DNA from: Amoebidium appalachense
Taxonomy: Eukaryota > Ichthyosporea
Reading direction: 5' to 3'
Length of the DNA stretch: 64,000 nt
Assembly: GCA_963693365.1 (NCBI GenBank)
Contig: CAVNZM010000002.1
Span: 1,550,001 to 1,614,000 of the forward strand
Shown here: positions 1 through 19,520 of the stretch, piece by piece
Layout of the letters: the number at the start of each line of letters is the position of its first letter
Numbering within the stretch: the stretch's first letter is position 1
Position numbers and translations under genes: made by a program
The notes under the pieces: model-generated
Databases searched by the model: none
Told to the model about the DNA's origin: nothing
The model's input: only the letters and a program-made list of their open reading frames with translations

Positions 1-110
1 GTTTGACTAGCTCGGGCCAGATAGTGACAGAGGTTGTGTAGGGGTGAGTGTTTGGTGGTGGTGGTGGGGGGGGGGGGGGGGGGGGGGGGAGGGGGGGGGG
101 GGGGAATAAC

Positions 111-6178
<6,068 letters not shown>

Positions 6179-7844
6179 GGTGCAAACATGGAATGCAACT
6201 ATAATTTATGACACCGCTGTGTGAGTATTATGCACTGGTTCAGAAGGACGTTGGGGTTCCTGGCGCTCAATGGAGCCATGTGTAGGCTAAGGTTCAACCG
6301 TTCAAAAAACGAAGAAGGTCTGCGCCTGCTAAGCTGACACAGGATCCGACAGTCGAAGCCGAAGCAGACTCGAGCTCAGGTTCAAACCGTTTCCCCTAAA
6401 CTTATTGTATTGGAACATATCTAAGTTTGGGGGAATGTGCTGTTTATTAACGACATGTAGGCCGGAGCTGTGATGAGTTGTCGGCACCAAGACCAACAGT
6501 ACTTCCAGTGTCCACCCAACAAGATATACATGTAATAAAGTCGGTGTTACACTTACATCATATAATTTTTAAGTGGAGATATAACGTATCTACATAAGTT
6601 TCTGATGTCATGCCATGGCCCAGAGGCAGGCCAGGCAGCAATTTTTTTTGGCTCTCCTATAAATTTAACTATAATCACCTAAGCCCTATGAACTTTTTTT
6701 TGCTAAATAAACAAAACAGCGTCTTTTTCTACAATAATATATGTATTTATTGATATCTTGTAGTTCTTACATGCTAAAAAAGACTTGCAACAGTCAAACT
6801 AAACGAACAAGAATCTCCGTCAACAGTGACCCCTCTCATATTCCATTCGGTTACCTACTCGGGATATTTTATAGCAAAAATTGGCTTCATTAAGGTTTTT
6901 GGGGATTCTATTTGGTGCTGTTACCACGAATCAAAGGAGTATATAACAACCATATTTAGCATTATTGATTGACCATATATAGCTATGCATTTGTGCGAGG
7001 CTCTATTGTTATTGGTCTTCCGAGGGAATTCGGAATGCAGGAAAAGCAAAAGCAACCTGCAGCTGTCGTCTGACTGCACACAAAAGTTTTGGGAACTTGG
7101 CAGGTTGGGACGTCATAACATTCCCTTTGCCCCATCTGCTTGCAACTGAAGAACTTGGTTTGAGTGGAAAGAAAAATCTTCTCTACGCGGTTTCAAATTT
7201 TGGCTGCCATGACCACCTGCTCGGCGTCACACTGATGTTAGCCCATCGGCACCGCAAAAAACCACAGCACCAGCTATGAGTGAGGCTGGGTTTGGCTGTG
7301 GCATAGGCTGGGGGTGTGCACTCACCACAGGGGCGACTCAGGTACGGCGCTAAGCTATTAGCCCCCCCCCCCCCCCCCCCCCGGCCCGACCCGCCCGACA
7401 CGTCACGTCATGCTGTTGTCGCTTCGGAAGAGGCAAACTGTGAAACGTACGGGTTGTTGAGGGCACAGGGAGCTCTTAGTTCCGAAAGTAGAGTCAAGGG
7501 GTGAAAAGTGATGAGCACACCCACTTGCGATTATAGTATGGAATGCAGCAGTTTATAGATGTTCTTTGTATGTGGGTTTGTACATGAGAGCGGGCATGGT
7601 TGGTGGGACACCTGGAAGGAATAGAGGAAGAAAGCCGGGAGGGAGGGGTACGGAGAGGGGGACTTAGAAAGTCTGCAATATAAGTGGGGAACAGCAGGCA
7701 GAAAGGGGAAACAAGGACGGCTTGGAGGTTTCTTTGGGGTGGGAGCACAGAGGAGATGCCTCTGGTAACTGTGCCCGCTTTAATATTTTCACCTGTGAAC
7801 CGGGGCTGAGGGAGGAGGGAGCCGTTCTCTGCCCCCTATTCTTC

Positions 7845-7876
<32 letters not shown>

Positions 7877-8078
7877 ACCCACCCACCCACCCACCCCTCC
7901 CCCTCTCCCCCGGCCGCGGTGTGGGATTCACCCAATACCTGTATTCGATCTTTTCCCATTGAGCCACACCTTTTAGTTACTTCTCTTTTTGTGTGTACGT
8001 TGTTGTGGTGGTGGTGGTGATGTGTCCAATACTGGATGGGTGTGCTTTTTTGTATGCCCCTTTCTTTTTTTACATGTT

Positions 8079-8151
<73 letters not shown>

Positions 8152-8254
8152 ACGTATGTGTACGTGCGTGTGTGTTTGTGTGCCTGTGTGGTCTGTGTGT
8201 ACGCGTGCGCACGAGTGTGTGTGTGTTGGAGTAGAGCTGACCATATTCCCCACC
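6179..8254. other. Intergenic region with no supported gene
   Basis: AT-richer DNA upstream of L2HGDH. It holds one copy of a dispersed repeat (6434-6590), C runs near 7363 and 7847, and a TG tract near 8082-8150. Open frames such as 7097-7279 have no recognisable domain and no splice context that I could support. Confidence 0.6.
6434..6590 (-). repeat. Dispersed repeat family 2, minus-strand copy ending in C5
   Basis: Read on the minus strand it matches 30662-30808 over about 150 bp. Shared blocks include ACATGTATATCTTGTTGGGT, CTTGGTGCCGACAACTCATC and GTTAATAAACAGCACAT. There is a 7-bp indel and scattered substitutions. Both copies end with CAGCACAT followed by a C run: here TCCCCC (6429-6433), and about 20 C at the other copy. 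Confidence 0.85.
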
Positions 8255-9462
8255 ATGCAGCCCATCGTGTGTGGTGATGGCTTTGGCCTTCATTACGGTC
8301 CAAATAGCGGGGGAAACGGAGGGGGAGGAGCTGGTGTGGGCAAGTACGGGGGTGGTGGTGGCGGTGACGGGTTCACGGTCGGTGGTGGCGGCGGAGGAGG
8401 AGGTATGTTGGGGTGTCTCTTGTTAAGTTAAAAAAAGGGTGACGTGTGATGGGAGAAAAAGACTGGGGATGTGGAGAGAGTGAAAAGGGTGGTGGGGGGA
8501 GGGGATGGGGGGAGGGGGACCAAGGTTACTAACGAGGAAAGAGGAAGGGATGCTGGGGGGAAGATGTTGCTCGCGTGCCCCCTGGGGGGTAGGGAGGGAG
8601 GGTGCAGGGGCATGGGGATGAGGGAGTGGCGGTGGTGAGTGGGTGGGTGGGTGGGTGGGGTGGGGGGTGGGGGGGGGGGGGGGGGGGGGGGGCTGTGTTT
8701 TTGCGTTGATTTCTTTCTGAAGGTGTACATGATTGGTCAGTGCTGGGTTTTTGAGGTGGGGTAGGGCAGTGTGGGTTTTTGTATATGGGGCCCTTTCTTG
8801 TTTTCAGTTTTTAGGTCTTCTACTGTCTTTTCCTCTTTCCGTCCCTTATTCTTGCGTGTTCTTGTATGTTTCTGTGTGTGATGGTGGTAGCAGTGGTGAT
8901 GCTGGTGGTGGTGGTTGTGGTGGAAGAGGGGCGGGGGGGGGGGGGGGGGGGGGGGGGAGGGGGGAGGGGAGGGTAGGGGGGAGGAGGATTGCCTCCTTAA
9001 TCGTGGCATGCACCGAACACTATTCGTCAATTGTCCCAGTGGGCATGTCCGGTCCCCATGCCACTTGTTTGTACACGTACACATGTACATGTACGTGTGC
9101 GGGCACACACGCACGCACACACACACACACACACCTACACAAGCACCTCTATCTACACATGACTTCCCAATTTAAACTTCCCCATAAGTCTGTCATTCCA
9201 TTATTGTTGTTTTTTTTTTTTTGGGGGGGGGGGGGGGGGGGAGGCGGGGAGGGGGGGGGGGAGGAGGGGAGGCAGTTATTATTGCAAGTAACTGGTTGGC
9301 TTTCGTTGAAGTTTGCAAAAACCCTTTGACTAATCAATGTTGCACATAATATCCACAGGAAACGGTGGGGGAGGTGGTGGTGGCGGCGAAGGTGGAAAAC
9401 TGGGAGGGGGGGTGGGGGTGGGGGTGGTGGGGGGAGGGTTCACACCCTCAACCCAGGGTTGA
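8255..9462 (+). CDS. Candidate small glycine-rich protein, two exons
   Basis: An ATG in a strong context (CACCATGC) at 8255 opens a frame rich in glycine, with short GNGGGGAG- and [13 protein letters not shown] stretches. The frame ends at 8402 before a GTATGT donor. A second exon from 9359, after a CACAG acceptor, continues in phase with GGN codons and stops at 9462. Joined, this encodes 83 residues. The codons vary between GGT, GGC, GGA and GGG rather than repeating one triplet, which favours coding over a simple repeat. A third glycine-rich stretch with an open frame lies at about 9463-9585, so the 3' structure is uncertain. No domain is recognised. The function is unknown, and it could still be a degenerate GGT repeat. 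Confidence 0.3.
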
Positions 9463-9592
9463 GAGACGGAGGGGGAGGCGGGGGAGGGGGAGGAGGCAAC
9501 AAAGGAACAGGCACAATGCCTGTGTCTGTGAGGTGGATAAGGGTGGAGCCTGTACCTGTTGAAGGGCCGGAATGGTGCTAGCCACTATCCTT

Positions 9593-9630
<38 letters not shown>

Positions 9631-9666
9631 GACCACCACCACCACCATCTCCCCCTCCCCTCACGT

Positions 9667-9730
<64 letters not shown>

Positions 9731-10003
9731 CACACACACACGGGTTTACCCAATCCTATAAACCAACAATGTTCCGAATGTATTGTCATAGAATATCCTA
9801 ACTTGGTATGCGGATTTACGGAAATTTATGAGACCATATTACCAACCATGTAGTTTTTCCCCTTTTGCATAGACCACTGTCAGTGTATCTGATACATAGG
9901 AGCGTACAGGCAGTTGACATGCTTTGGATAGCTCCACTGGCGAAATTTGACGAGCTATATATAGTCGTATATTTCTCAGGTTCTAGAATTGTGCTTACAC
10001 CAT

Positions 10004-10026
10004 ATATATATACATATATGTATATA

Positions 10027-10066
<40 letters not shown>
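10004..10066. repeat. (AT)n-rich tract
   Basis: A near-perfect AT dinucleotide tract with a short inverted TATACATATATGTATA segment at its left. It can form a cruciform. No gene overlaps it. Confidence 0.85.
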
Positions 10067-10068
<2 letters not shown>

Positions 10069-10264
10069 TAAAATACACAGTCTGTTTTTACGTGTGAGAG
10101 ACACAACATATACTATTTTTTAGGGATGTCCAGACTCAGTGGTGTTTACGGACACGTTGTCGGGGCATGAATGCACGCACACAGTCGTATGAGTCCTGAT
10201 ATTCGCTGCAGCTGTTCTATGACCCGCCTCTCAGTGTACATGGACTGCTTGATAGTAAACATTT

Positions 10265-10378
10265 TCAGACTACTGTACTCAATGATGCAAATTCTTATCG
10301 GCCCACGAGTGAGCAAGGTAGTCAGACTACTGTACTCAATGATGCAAATTCTTATCGGCCCACGAGTGAGCAAGGTAG
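10265..10378. repeat. Perfect tandem duplication of 57 bp
   Basis: The unit starting TCAGACTACTGTACTCAATG at 10265 is repeated from 10322 without any difference that I can see. Period 57 keeps a reading frame, but no supported gene covers it. The lack of divergence points to a recent event. Confidence 0.92.
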
Positions 10379-10615
10379 TGCTCGGATACCGGATCCTCCT
10401 CCCCGTCCCCCCCCCCCCCCCCCCCCCCCCCCCCACCCCACACACACACAAATATACACACGCCTTCCCCATTCCATCCATTGGGCCACACGTGCACGCT
10501 CACGCCCCATGCATGGAGCATCTGGGGCCACATGCATGTGCACATCTACGCACTGTCAGATGCGATCCACCCTCACACCCACCGTTACCACTCTGACTAG
10601 GCCAGCACCATCATA

Positions 10616-11027
10616 AGGGCCCAACCACATCGGCAGAGTCAACTTGCAGATAGCAGAATTATTCGGCAAAAGCAGACTTATTCTGCAAAAAGCGGAATTA
10701 TTCTGCAAATGCAGAATCACTCTGCTTTTGCGGAATAAATCTACTTTTTATTATTTTGCTTTTAACAGAATTATTCCACAAGAAGCAGAATAATTCTACT
10801 TTTAGCAGAATAATTTTGAAGAATGATTCTGCCTTTAGCAGATTGATTCTGATGTTTGCAGAATGATTCTGCTTTTAGCAGAATGATTCTGCTTTTGCAG
10901 AATAATTCCGCTTTCGCCGAACAATTCTGCTTTTAGCAGAATAATGCTGCTTTATGCAGAAAAATTCTGCTTTGTGCAGAATAATTCTGCTCGGAGCAAG
11001 TTGACTCAGCCGATGTGGTTGGGCCCT
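10616..11027. mobile_element. Foldback/MITE-like transposon with terminal inverted repeats and target-site duplication
   Basis: The 412-bp element has 32-bp inverted ends (10616-10647 and 10996-11027) beginning AGGGCCCAACCACATCGGC, which differ at one base. Flanking ATCATA at 10610-10615 and 11028-11033 is a perfect 6-bp target-site duplication. The interior is an array of near-palindromic units of the form GCAGAATTATTCTGC separated by A-rich spacers in the left half and T-rich spacers in the right half, so the whole element folds back on itself. There is no coding capacity, so it would be non-autonomous. The superfamily is not assigned. Confidence 0.9.
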
Positions 11028-11823
11028 ATCATATTTGCACTTGCACGACGTACATGTACATAATACTTGCACAAAGGGAAAGCCCTGCTCGAGCGCAATG
11101 CCAAAATAACATATCGAAGAGTGCTCAGATGTGCTCGTTCATTTCGATTTCATCATATCATAATTAACTTGCGTTTGCCTGCATCATGCACGCAAGTGTC
11201 ACCGATCGCGAGGCACGGTGCCTATGTTATCCGAGGCCTTATTGGTAATGCGGAAGTATTTTGTTGTGAGGTTGGATAAGCCTTACTTATTCAGATATAT
11301 AACGGTACCTTTTCCCCTTCGAATATACAAATTTTGTTTTCAATTTCATGGCTGTGAGGATGTTGTGCACGTGCACGTGTGTGCGTGTGTGAGCTGTGTG
11401 TACACATGAGTGTGTAGCGCAGCAGCTGTCCGCCGTTATCATGAATTTTGCAGTTCATATGTAAACTTTCTGAACGTGTGTCCCCCCCCCCCCAGTATGC
11501 GTGTGTTCTGGTGTCCGACGGGGACCATCTATTGTCGTGCTACTGTGTATATGCACATGCGATAATCATTGACCAGCAGAGAGCTCTGCCATATACAAAA
11601 GTATGCCCCCAAGTCTTTTACCACTCTCCACTACTCGGTCTTCCCTGCCCCCCCTCCCCCCCCCCCCCCCCCCCCCCCCCACCAAAATATCCACCTGAGC
11701 CTGGACCATCCAATAATACTAAGTGTCTTCGGCCTATCCTCTTCCAAAACCTCTCCTTGCTTGCCCCCATCTCCTTCCCCCCCCCCCCCCCCCCCCTTCC
11801 GCCCCGCTGAACGTACACGATCC

Positions 11824-11857
<34 letters not shown>

Positions 11858-11946
11858 TCCCACCCTCCGCCCCTCATGATCACCCCACCCCGGTGACCAC
11901 GAATCTGTCCCTCAAATCGGCAATACTGCAGCCTTCGGCCCAATTC

Positions 11947-11980
<34 letters not shown>

Positions 11981-12736
11981 ACTCACCCACCCATCATCCC
12001 CTCCTGCTTTCCACCAACACGTGCACACATACACGCCACCAACAATAACGTCTGTTTTACAACACTCCCCACCCCCCACCCAGGCCAAACCTCCACCCCA
12101 CTTCTCCCGCCACCGTTCTCCTGGGGGGGGTGGAGAGCCACCATATAACACACTAGCTTATGTAAAATGTTAAAGCGCGTGCAAGCTGAGTTCAGCACAC
12201 CAAGAGAATAACAGAACCGTCTAAATCCATCGCTCCCTCCAACATGACACCTATTGCACGTGTGCTGGGGCTACATGACCGATGACTTTTTCAAGCAGGC
12301 CTTTACACGGCCAAAGAAAAACCTTTGAAATAAACATACAGTCACAGCTCAAAAATGTAAAAAATGCAGCCGCTTCTAAGTTAGTAAATAGGCAACAAAG
12401 TAAATAAACAGGAAAAACACGTGTACGCTTGTGCGTTGGCCTGCGCCTGGCTCACAGCATCCTCATGTTCGCCAATATGTATCCGGGAGGGCTCACAGCG
12501 TCACCTGACTGTGCAAGCTCGATAATTTAGAAAAAGTGTTTATCGCCTATTCTACGCTTTAAAAGATCAATAAAACGTTTTGATTGGTACATGACAAAAG
12601 TCAATTTGACCGGGTTTGGCACGCACATGCACACCCAGCCTCCCTCCCTGTGTCGATTTCTTTCTGAGCTTCACCTGGGCTCGATTACAACGTGTGGAAG
12701 GGGTTTAACATTGGCTTGGGAAGCCAAAACGCAATC
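11028..12736. other. Intergenic region with C runs, no supported gene
   Basis: Several runs of 15-35 C occur between 11646 and 11980, separated by short unique segments. 12130-12736 is mixed-composition DNA upstream of dyskerin and carries an ATTGG (inverted CCAAT) at about 12583. Confidence 0.6.
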
Positions 12737-14071
12737 ATGAGCGAAGGTATAAATTCTGCACGGTCTTTCAGCGATCATCTGTACTCGTTCTGAGTTCAGG
12801 CCTTTATGTTTTCGACCATTTCTCTGGATTGTTAATGCTTACCTGAAGCTCCCAACGAGCATCACCACGGTCTATTTCGTAAAAAGCAGGAGAAAGAGAG
12901 CAACGGGCAAAAAGAAGCTGTGTACATACTAGCACTTTTTCGCCCTCTCTGAATCATGCGCCGGTACAAGGGAAAGGCCTCAGTCTTTGCATTAACTCGG
13001 ACCAACACGGCTACGAAATTGATCAAGCATCAAAAAGAAATTCTTCGCTGCACATATAGGTTCTCTTTTTTTTTAATGCGTTGGTTATGTATGGTATTTT
13101 CTCGCACACCCAATTACTTCCGAAAAAGCCTGCTAAATGCAGGGATGGGTTCATGTCTGGAAGCAGAAATCCTGACGCAGTTTTTTGCCTGCAGGCACGG
13201 CAAAGAAGAAGTCCAAGAAGGAGACCAAGGTGGACGAGTCTCAGGTTGACTATCAGGTGTGTAGGGGTGGCCAAGGGGGTTGTCTTATGGATGGCGTGCT
13301 GTGGCACACATCCACTTGAAGTAGATCGCTGCTTGGGAACAAGCACATACAGGGGCGGGCATACAGACACACACACATGAACATATATCTGCACCTACAA
13401 CCACACGGCACGTGCGTGCGTGCGGGCACACACACACACACACTGGACAACACATCGTTGAGCACACACACAGGCTCACAAACAAATATGCACACACACG
13501 TGCACATTTTCACACACCCGCACAGGCACACACACATACACACGCAGACCCAGGCTTTTAAACCACACCCTTGCTTGGGCCATGGCATGGTGCACATTTG
13601 CGCAGGGACGAGCATTATCACATTAGCAAAATACACAAGCTGGAGCCTGTAGGTGATGTGGCACATGCGTGTTGGTGTGCGAGGCATAACACACGTGCGC
13701 TTGCATAGCCACCAGCACTCACAAGTTGTGAACTTTGACGGCGAAAGCATTTACTCTTTCTTCTTAAGTGTACCTGAGCCGACTGGTATGCAGCACACAC
13801 ACTTGCCCACACACTCACACACACCCGTGCAAGCACACACACACACACACACACACACGTACACACACGCAGATGCACACGCACACACAAACGCACACAT
13901 GCACACACACACAGATACAATAGGGGAAGCAAGGGTGGGGGTCGTAGGCAACCCTCGTACGATCTCTCCGTGACAATACCATATCTCACTTTAAAGCATC
14001 CCCGTTTGATACCGATCCGTGTGCGTGTGTGTGCGTGTGCGTGCGTGCGTGCGTGCGTGTGTGTGTGTGTG

Positions 14072-14104
<33 letters not shown>

Positions 14105-14989
14105 TGGGAAAGAGGGGGGGGGGGGGGGGGGGTTACTGTTGTCGTTGCTTTAATGTGTTATACTTAACCAGGGTACGAATGTGTGTATCTTTGTGTGGGG
14201 TTGCTTTTATTTTTTTTCGCTTGGAAGGAGGAAGTAAGGGCGGGGCGGGGACTGACTTGTTTGGTGTGGCACAGATCAAACCTGAGAAGACGGCACCACC
14301 AATCGACACGTCCAAATGGCCCCTGCTGCTTAAGGTGGGTTGTGATTGGCTGAACCAAGGGCACATTGCCTAAAAAGGAAAAGGTGCAAACAATACCGAG
14401 AAAATGGGACCCTGTAACCGTGCGTGGCATGCAGTGTGATGGTGATTTTTTGGGTAACAGTAATCTAGCTTTCTTTTCGTGTGTGTGTGTGGGGGGGGGG
14501 GGGGGGGGGGGGGGATGTTTTGGATTTTGTTTGGGGCTGTGAAAGGCAGTGGTGCTGTACGCATGTAACAGTACGAGCATCTGCTTTCTTTCGGTGAGCT
14601 ATGAGGCGGTGCCTGCCTGTGTGTCTGCCTGTAATCTTTGTGTATGCTTGCGTGTGTGTGCTTATGCACATGCATGCATTCTCTAGTATGTGTGCTTTGA
14701 CTGTTTGCGCGTGCACTTTGTTGTGCGTGGGTAGAAATACGATATCAATCGCGCCGTGTTGTTGTGGGGAAAGCTTTCTATCAAATGCAAGCTCTAAGAC
14801 ATTGTCACCCCCGTCTCCCCCCCCCCCCCCCCCCCCCTTTTTTTTTTTCGTCCATGCAGAATTACGATCAGCTGAACGTGCGCACGGCTCACTACACCCC
14901 CCTGCCCTTCGGCAACTCCCCCCTCAGCCGGCCCATTATTGAATACATCCGGTGAGTGTTGTGCATTTTTGCACGTGCGGGCATGCGGC

Positions 14990-15021
<32 letters not shown>

Positions 15022-17759
15022 AGGAGGAGTGGAAGGGGGGAGGGGTTGGTTGGTTATGGGAGCAGTGAGCTTCTTAGGGGACTGCTGTCAGTAAATATTT
15101 GCACACGACCACTGTGTGGCAAAGACACACCCACGCGCCCACACTCCATGGTGACATATATTGGGTTGATGGCAACCAGAAGAGGATTGTTGGGGGGGGA
15201 GGGGGGAGGAGAGAAGGAGAGTGAGGGAAACCGGGGAAGTGTGATCGATTTAACTGCCAGTAATCACCACTCCTTTGCCTTCAGTCTTTATCTTTGAAAT
15301 ACCGAGCAAAATTTTCCTGGAGTATGCCTGTATTTTATGTGCACACGCAGCCACAGTTCCCATTTTAACCTCTTTCAACCACAGCCTAGTGTGTTCACGT
15401 ACATCGCAAAAAACTTGACCATATTCCCCTTTTTTGCCATATTTTAGCCGCACTGTTTGATCTCTCCTCACATTTTCTTCCACACAGCTATGGTGTGATC
15501 AATCTGGACAAGCCCAGCAACCCCTCCTCACACGAGGTTGTGGCATGGATCAAGCGGATGCTCCGTGTGGAGAAGACGGGCCACAGTGGTACCCTTGATC
15601 CCAAGGTGACGGGTAATCTGATCGTCTGTGTCGATCGTGCTACGCGATTGGTTAAGAGTCAGCAGAGTGCAGGCAAGGAGTACGTGGCTATTGTGCGGTT
15701 CCATGGGCCCGTGGAGAGCCAGGCTAAGCTTACGCAGGTGTGTGTGGGTGTCTGTGTGTGTGTGTGTGCACGCGTGCACGTGCTTGTGCGTGGGTGCGTG
15801 GGTCGCGCGCCCCCGCACGTGTATGTGTGTGTGTGTGCGCGCGCCTGAGTGCCTGTGCCGATATGTGTGTGTGTGTGTGTGTGTGGATGGGTTGTGTTCT
15901 TGCTGGTTGTGTAGATGTGCGCGTTGAGCATGGATGGGTGTGCAGTGAGGTGTATTCCTTTTGTGTGCACTGTGCATTGGTTAGGGTCACCAGAAATCCA
16001 CATGATTCACTTTCAGTCTTAGAGGCAATGGTGCAATGTGTATATATACAAGGCCGGAGTGAGGAAAGCGAAACAATGAAGCTGGGAGTCAAGTACAAGC
16101 AAACATACTCGATGCATTTGCTCGCCCACCATCACCTCATACACCAAACACAATCCCATGAAAATACCCACCTACCACACTCTGTCCTGTTACTTCGTTC
16201 ATCGTTTAACAACGTCATGCAACTCACAACACGTCATTTTACCCCTTGATTCATTCATGGCTCTGAAATCCTCCTTCCATCCAACTAACCATCTCTTCTA
16301 CGTCTTCCCCCATTTTGTTTCTAGGCGGTGGAGACCCTTACAGGTGCTCTCTTCCAACGCCCGCCCCTTATCTCTGCTGTCAAGCGCCAGCTGCGCATCC
16401 GCACGATCTACTGGTCCAAGCTGATCGAGTATGATGCCGAGCGCCACCTTGCCGTCATCCACATTAGCTGTGAGGCCGGCACCTACATCCGAACCCTGTG
16501 TGTGCATCTGGGTTTGATCCTGGGGGTGGGCGCACACATGCAGGAGCTGCGCCGTGTACGCTCAGGTATGAATGGCTGGCAAACACACATTTCCCCCTGA
16601 AAGTGGGCTATGCTTTTTATGCACATACTCTTGATGTGTGGTTTGCACTCTGCGTCGTGTTGTTCGTTTTGAATGTTTTCTTCGTTCTCTATAAGACATT
16701 CTAACTCGCACACCGTGCGCGCGCACGCACACACACACATACAAAGACCATGCCACTACCACCACCAGCCCACTCCCCCCTTCGACCTTGGTGTACACTC
16801 TGTGCATGTATACACATCTACATGGCCACTGACTTTTTTTTTGCTCCACTAATCATGTGTTTGAGTGACACAGCACTTGGGGACCACGAAGGGTATATGA
16901 CGAAAAAGGAAGTAAATATAACACTTGTATACATAAAATATATAACATGATCACATTCATAACACATTAAGATTGAGTTGTTTTTCGGTTGTGCTGGCAA
17001 TCCCCAGTATGTGTAACTGCCGCATTTTTGACCATGTGCACGATTGCACTATTTTTGGCCATGCGCACGTGATCTGACGGCGGTTCGGGCCTGTGCAGGT
17101 GTGATGACGGAGAAGGACAACATGGTGACCATGCATGACGTCATGGATGCCATGTGGCTGTACGACAACCAGAAGGACGAGGTGCGTACTCACTGCCCGC
17201 ACTGGCTTTCACTGTGTACAACCATTTGTTTCTCAATTCCCGCACCTGTTCACACTATATGCACACATTTATTGTCCAGTGTCCACCGCTCGAACCTGTT
17301 TCACTGTGAGCACACATTTTTTCCACTACTCGCACCTGTTTTCGCTGTGCGCACACGTTTTTTTCACTGCTGGCACCCGTTTTCATTGTGTGCACACATT
17401 TTTTTCACTGCTCGCATTGCGTTCACTGTGTGCACACAATGTCCTTGATTGCATTGTGTGCACTCCAACCTCCTCACTTCTCACAGGGTTTTACTGTGTG
17501 CATACAGGCGTTCTCACTAAGTGCACAGGCTTGACTGTGTTCACGCAAGGTGGCGTTTGCAGGCACATGCTCTACTGCATGGATGTTTGGTTTTTCACTG
17601 CAGGCACATGTTTCACTGTGTACACATCGGTTTTCCTGTGTTTAATCGGTCCGAAGATTGGCAGAAATGGGAAGCGGATGGCTTTGAACGAGAGAAGAAT
17701 GCTAACCTTCACCCCTCCCCGCTCCACGAATGTCTCTTGCTCGCCTCCCTCCTCGATCG

Positions 17760-17822
<63 letters not shown>

Positions 17823-18155
17823 CATCCACATACGCATCCACATGTGCATCCACATACACACCTTTCCCACACACACTCACACCTCGCACACACACAGTCC
17901 TACCTCCGCCGTGTGATCATGCCCCTGGAGCGTCTTCTCACGCAACTCAAGCGCATTGTTGTCAAGGACAGCACGGTTAATGCCATCTGCTACGGCGCCA
18001 AACTGATGATTCCCGGTCTGCTGCGGTTTGCAAACGACATTGAGGTTGGGGATGAGTTGGTGTTGATGACGACTAAGGGTGAGGCCATTGCTTTGGGCAT
18101 TGCAGAGATGACGACTGCAGTCATGGCTACATGCGACCACGGCGTGGTGGCTAAG

Positions 18156-18200
<45 letters not shown>

Positions 18201-18331
18201 GTGTGTGTGTGTGGTGGCGGTGGCGGTGGCGGCGTCGATGTGTGTGTCTGTGTGTGTGTGTGTTTGTTTGGGGGGAGATGGGTGGTTGTAGTCGGTGGTA
18301 TGATGATGGTGATTTTTTTTTTTTTTGGGAG

Positions 18332-18367
<36 letters not shown>

Positions 18368-19472
18368 GTTGTGTATTTGGGGAGGGCAAGGGTTGGTGGA
18401 TGGGGCAAGGGGAAGCTGTGAGGGGGGGGGGGGGGGATTTGGTTGGTGGGCGTTGGTTGGGGATGTGGAATTCAGGAGAGGTGCAGCCACAGGTGCGTAG
18501 CCCGTGGTGATTGAGGGGGAGGTGGTGGCTGTGCTGTGTGTGTGTATGTGTGTGTGTGGCTGAACCACATGTCCCCCAGATCAAGCGTGTGATCATGGAG
18601 CGTGACACGTACCCACGCAAGTGGGGTCTGGGCCCTGTGGCATCCACCAAGAAGGCCATGAAGAAGGAGGGCACCCTGGACAAGGTGGGTGGGTGTGTGC
18701 GTGTGTGTGTGTTTGTGAATGGGTGGGTGTGTATGTGCGCGTGTGCAGGCAGGGGGATGGGTGGGCAGGTGCGTGTCCTGTGTGTCGGTGTGGGTGTAGT
18801 CTGTGTGTGTGGTCGCGGTGGGTGCATCCAGGTTTGTTGTCCAGACATGTACGTTTTCAGGAAAGCATGAACAAACTAGCACTTACCCGGCCTGACATTA
18901 TACGAGGCTCTTCGGTGTGCGCGTGGGACTCTGGTCTGTTTGCAGTCGTGGGCTGTTGGTGGGTGCCAGCAATGTTGCATCCCCCCATTCACTGTGTGCA
19001 CATGTCGGCATGTTTGTTCACCACTCATTCACTGTGTGCACATGTTGACATGTTTGTTCACCACTCACTGTGTGCACATGTGGACATGTTTGTTTACCAA
19101 TCACTGTTTGCACACGTTGACATGTTTGTTTACCAATTACTGTTTGCACATGTTTGTTCACCCTCACTGTGTGCACATGTTGACCAGTTTGTTCACCACT
19201 CACTGTGTGCACATGTTGACCTGTTTGTTCACCACTCACTGTGCGCACATGCTAATATGTTTGTGCAAACAGTTCGGCAAGCCCAACGAGAACACACCCA
19301 AGGAGTGGACCAGCAGCTATGTGGATCTGGGCGGTGAGGCAAAGCCGGCTGCCCCGGCAGTGAAGGAGGAGGCTGCTGTAGATTCAAAGAAGGTGTGTTC
19401 CCCTGTCTTTTACTTACTATTTAACACTTTTGATTTTTGAGTTTTTCAAAGCAGCCAAGGTGGGCGAGCAGG

Positions 19473-19520
<48 letters not shown>

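Noticed and set aside
7097-7279. 60-codon plus-strand frame
   Set aside because: No recognised domain, no promoter or splice signal that I could support, and the minus strand is also open in part.
10640-11010. CRISPR-like array of short repeats
   Set aside because: The units are palindromic parts of a foldback transposon with terminal inverted repeats and a target-site duplication, in a eukaryotic genome. There are no spacers of constant length.
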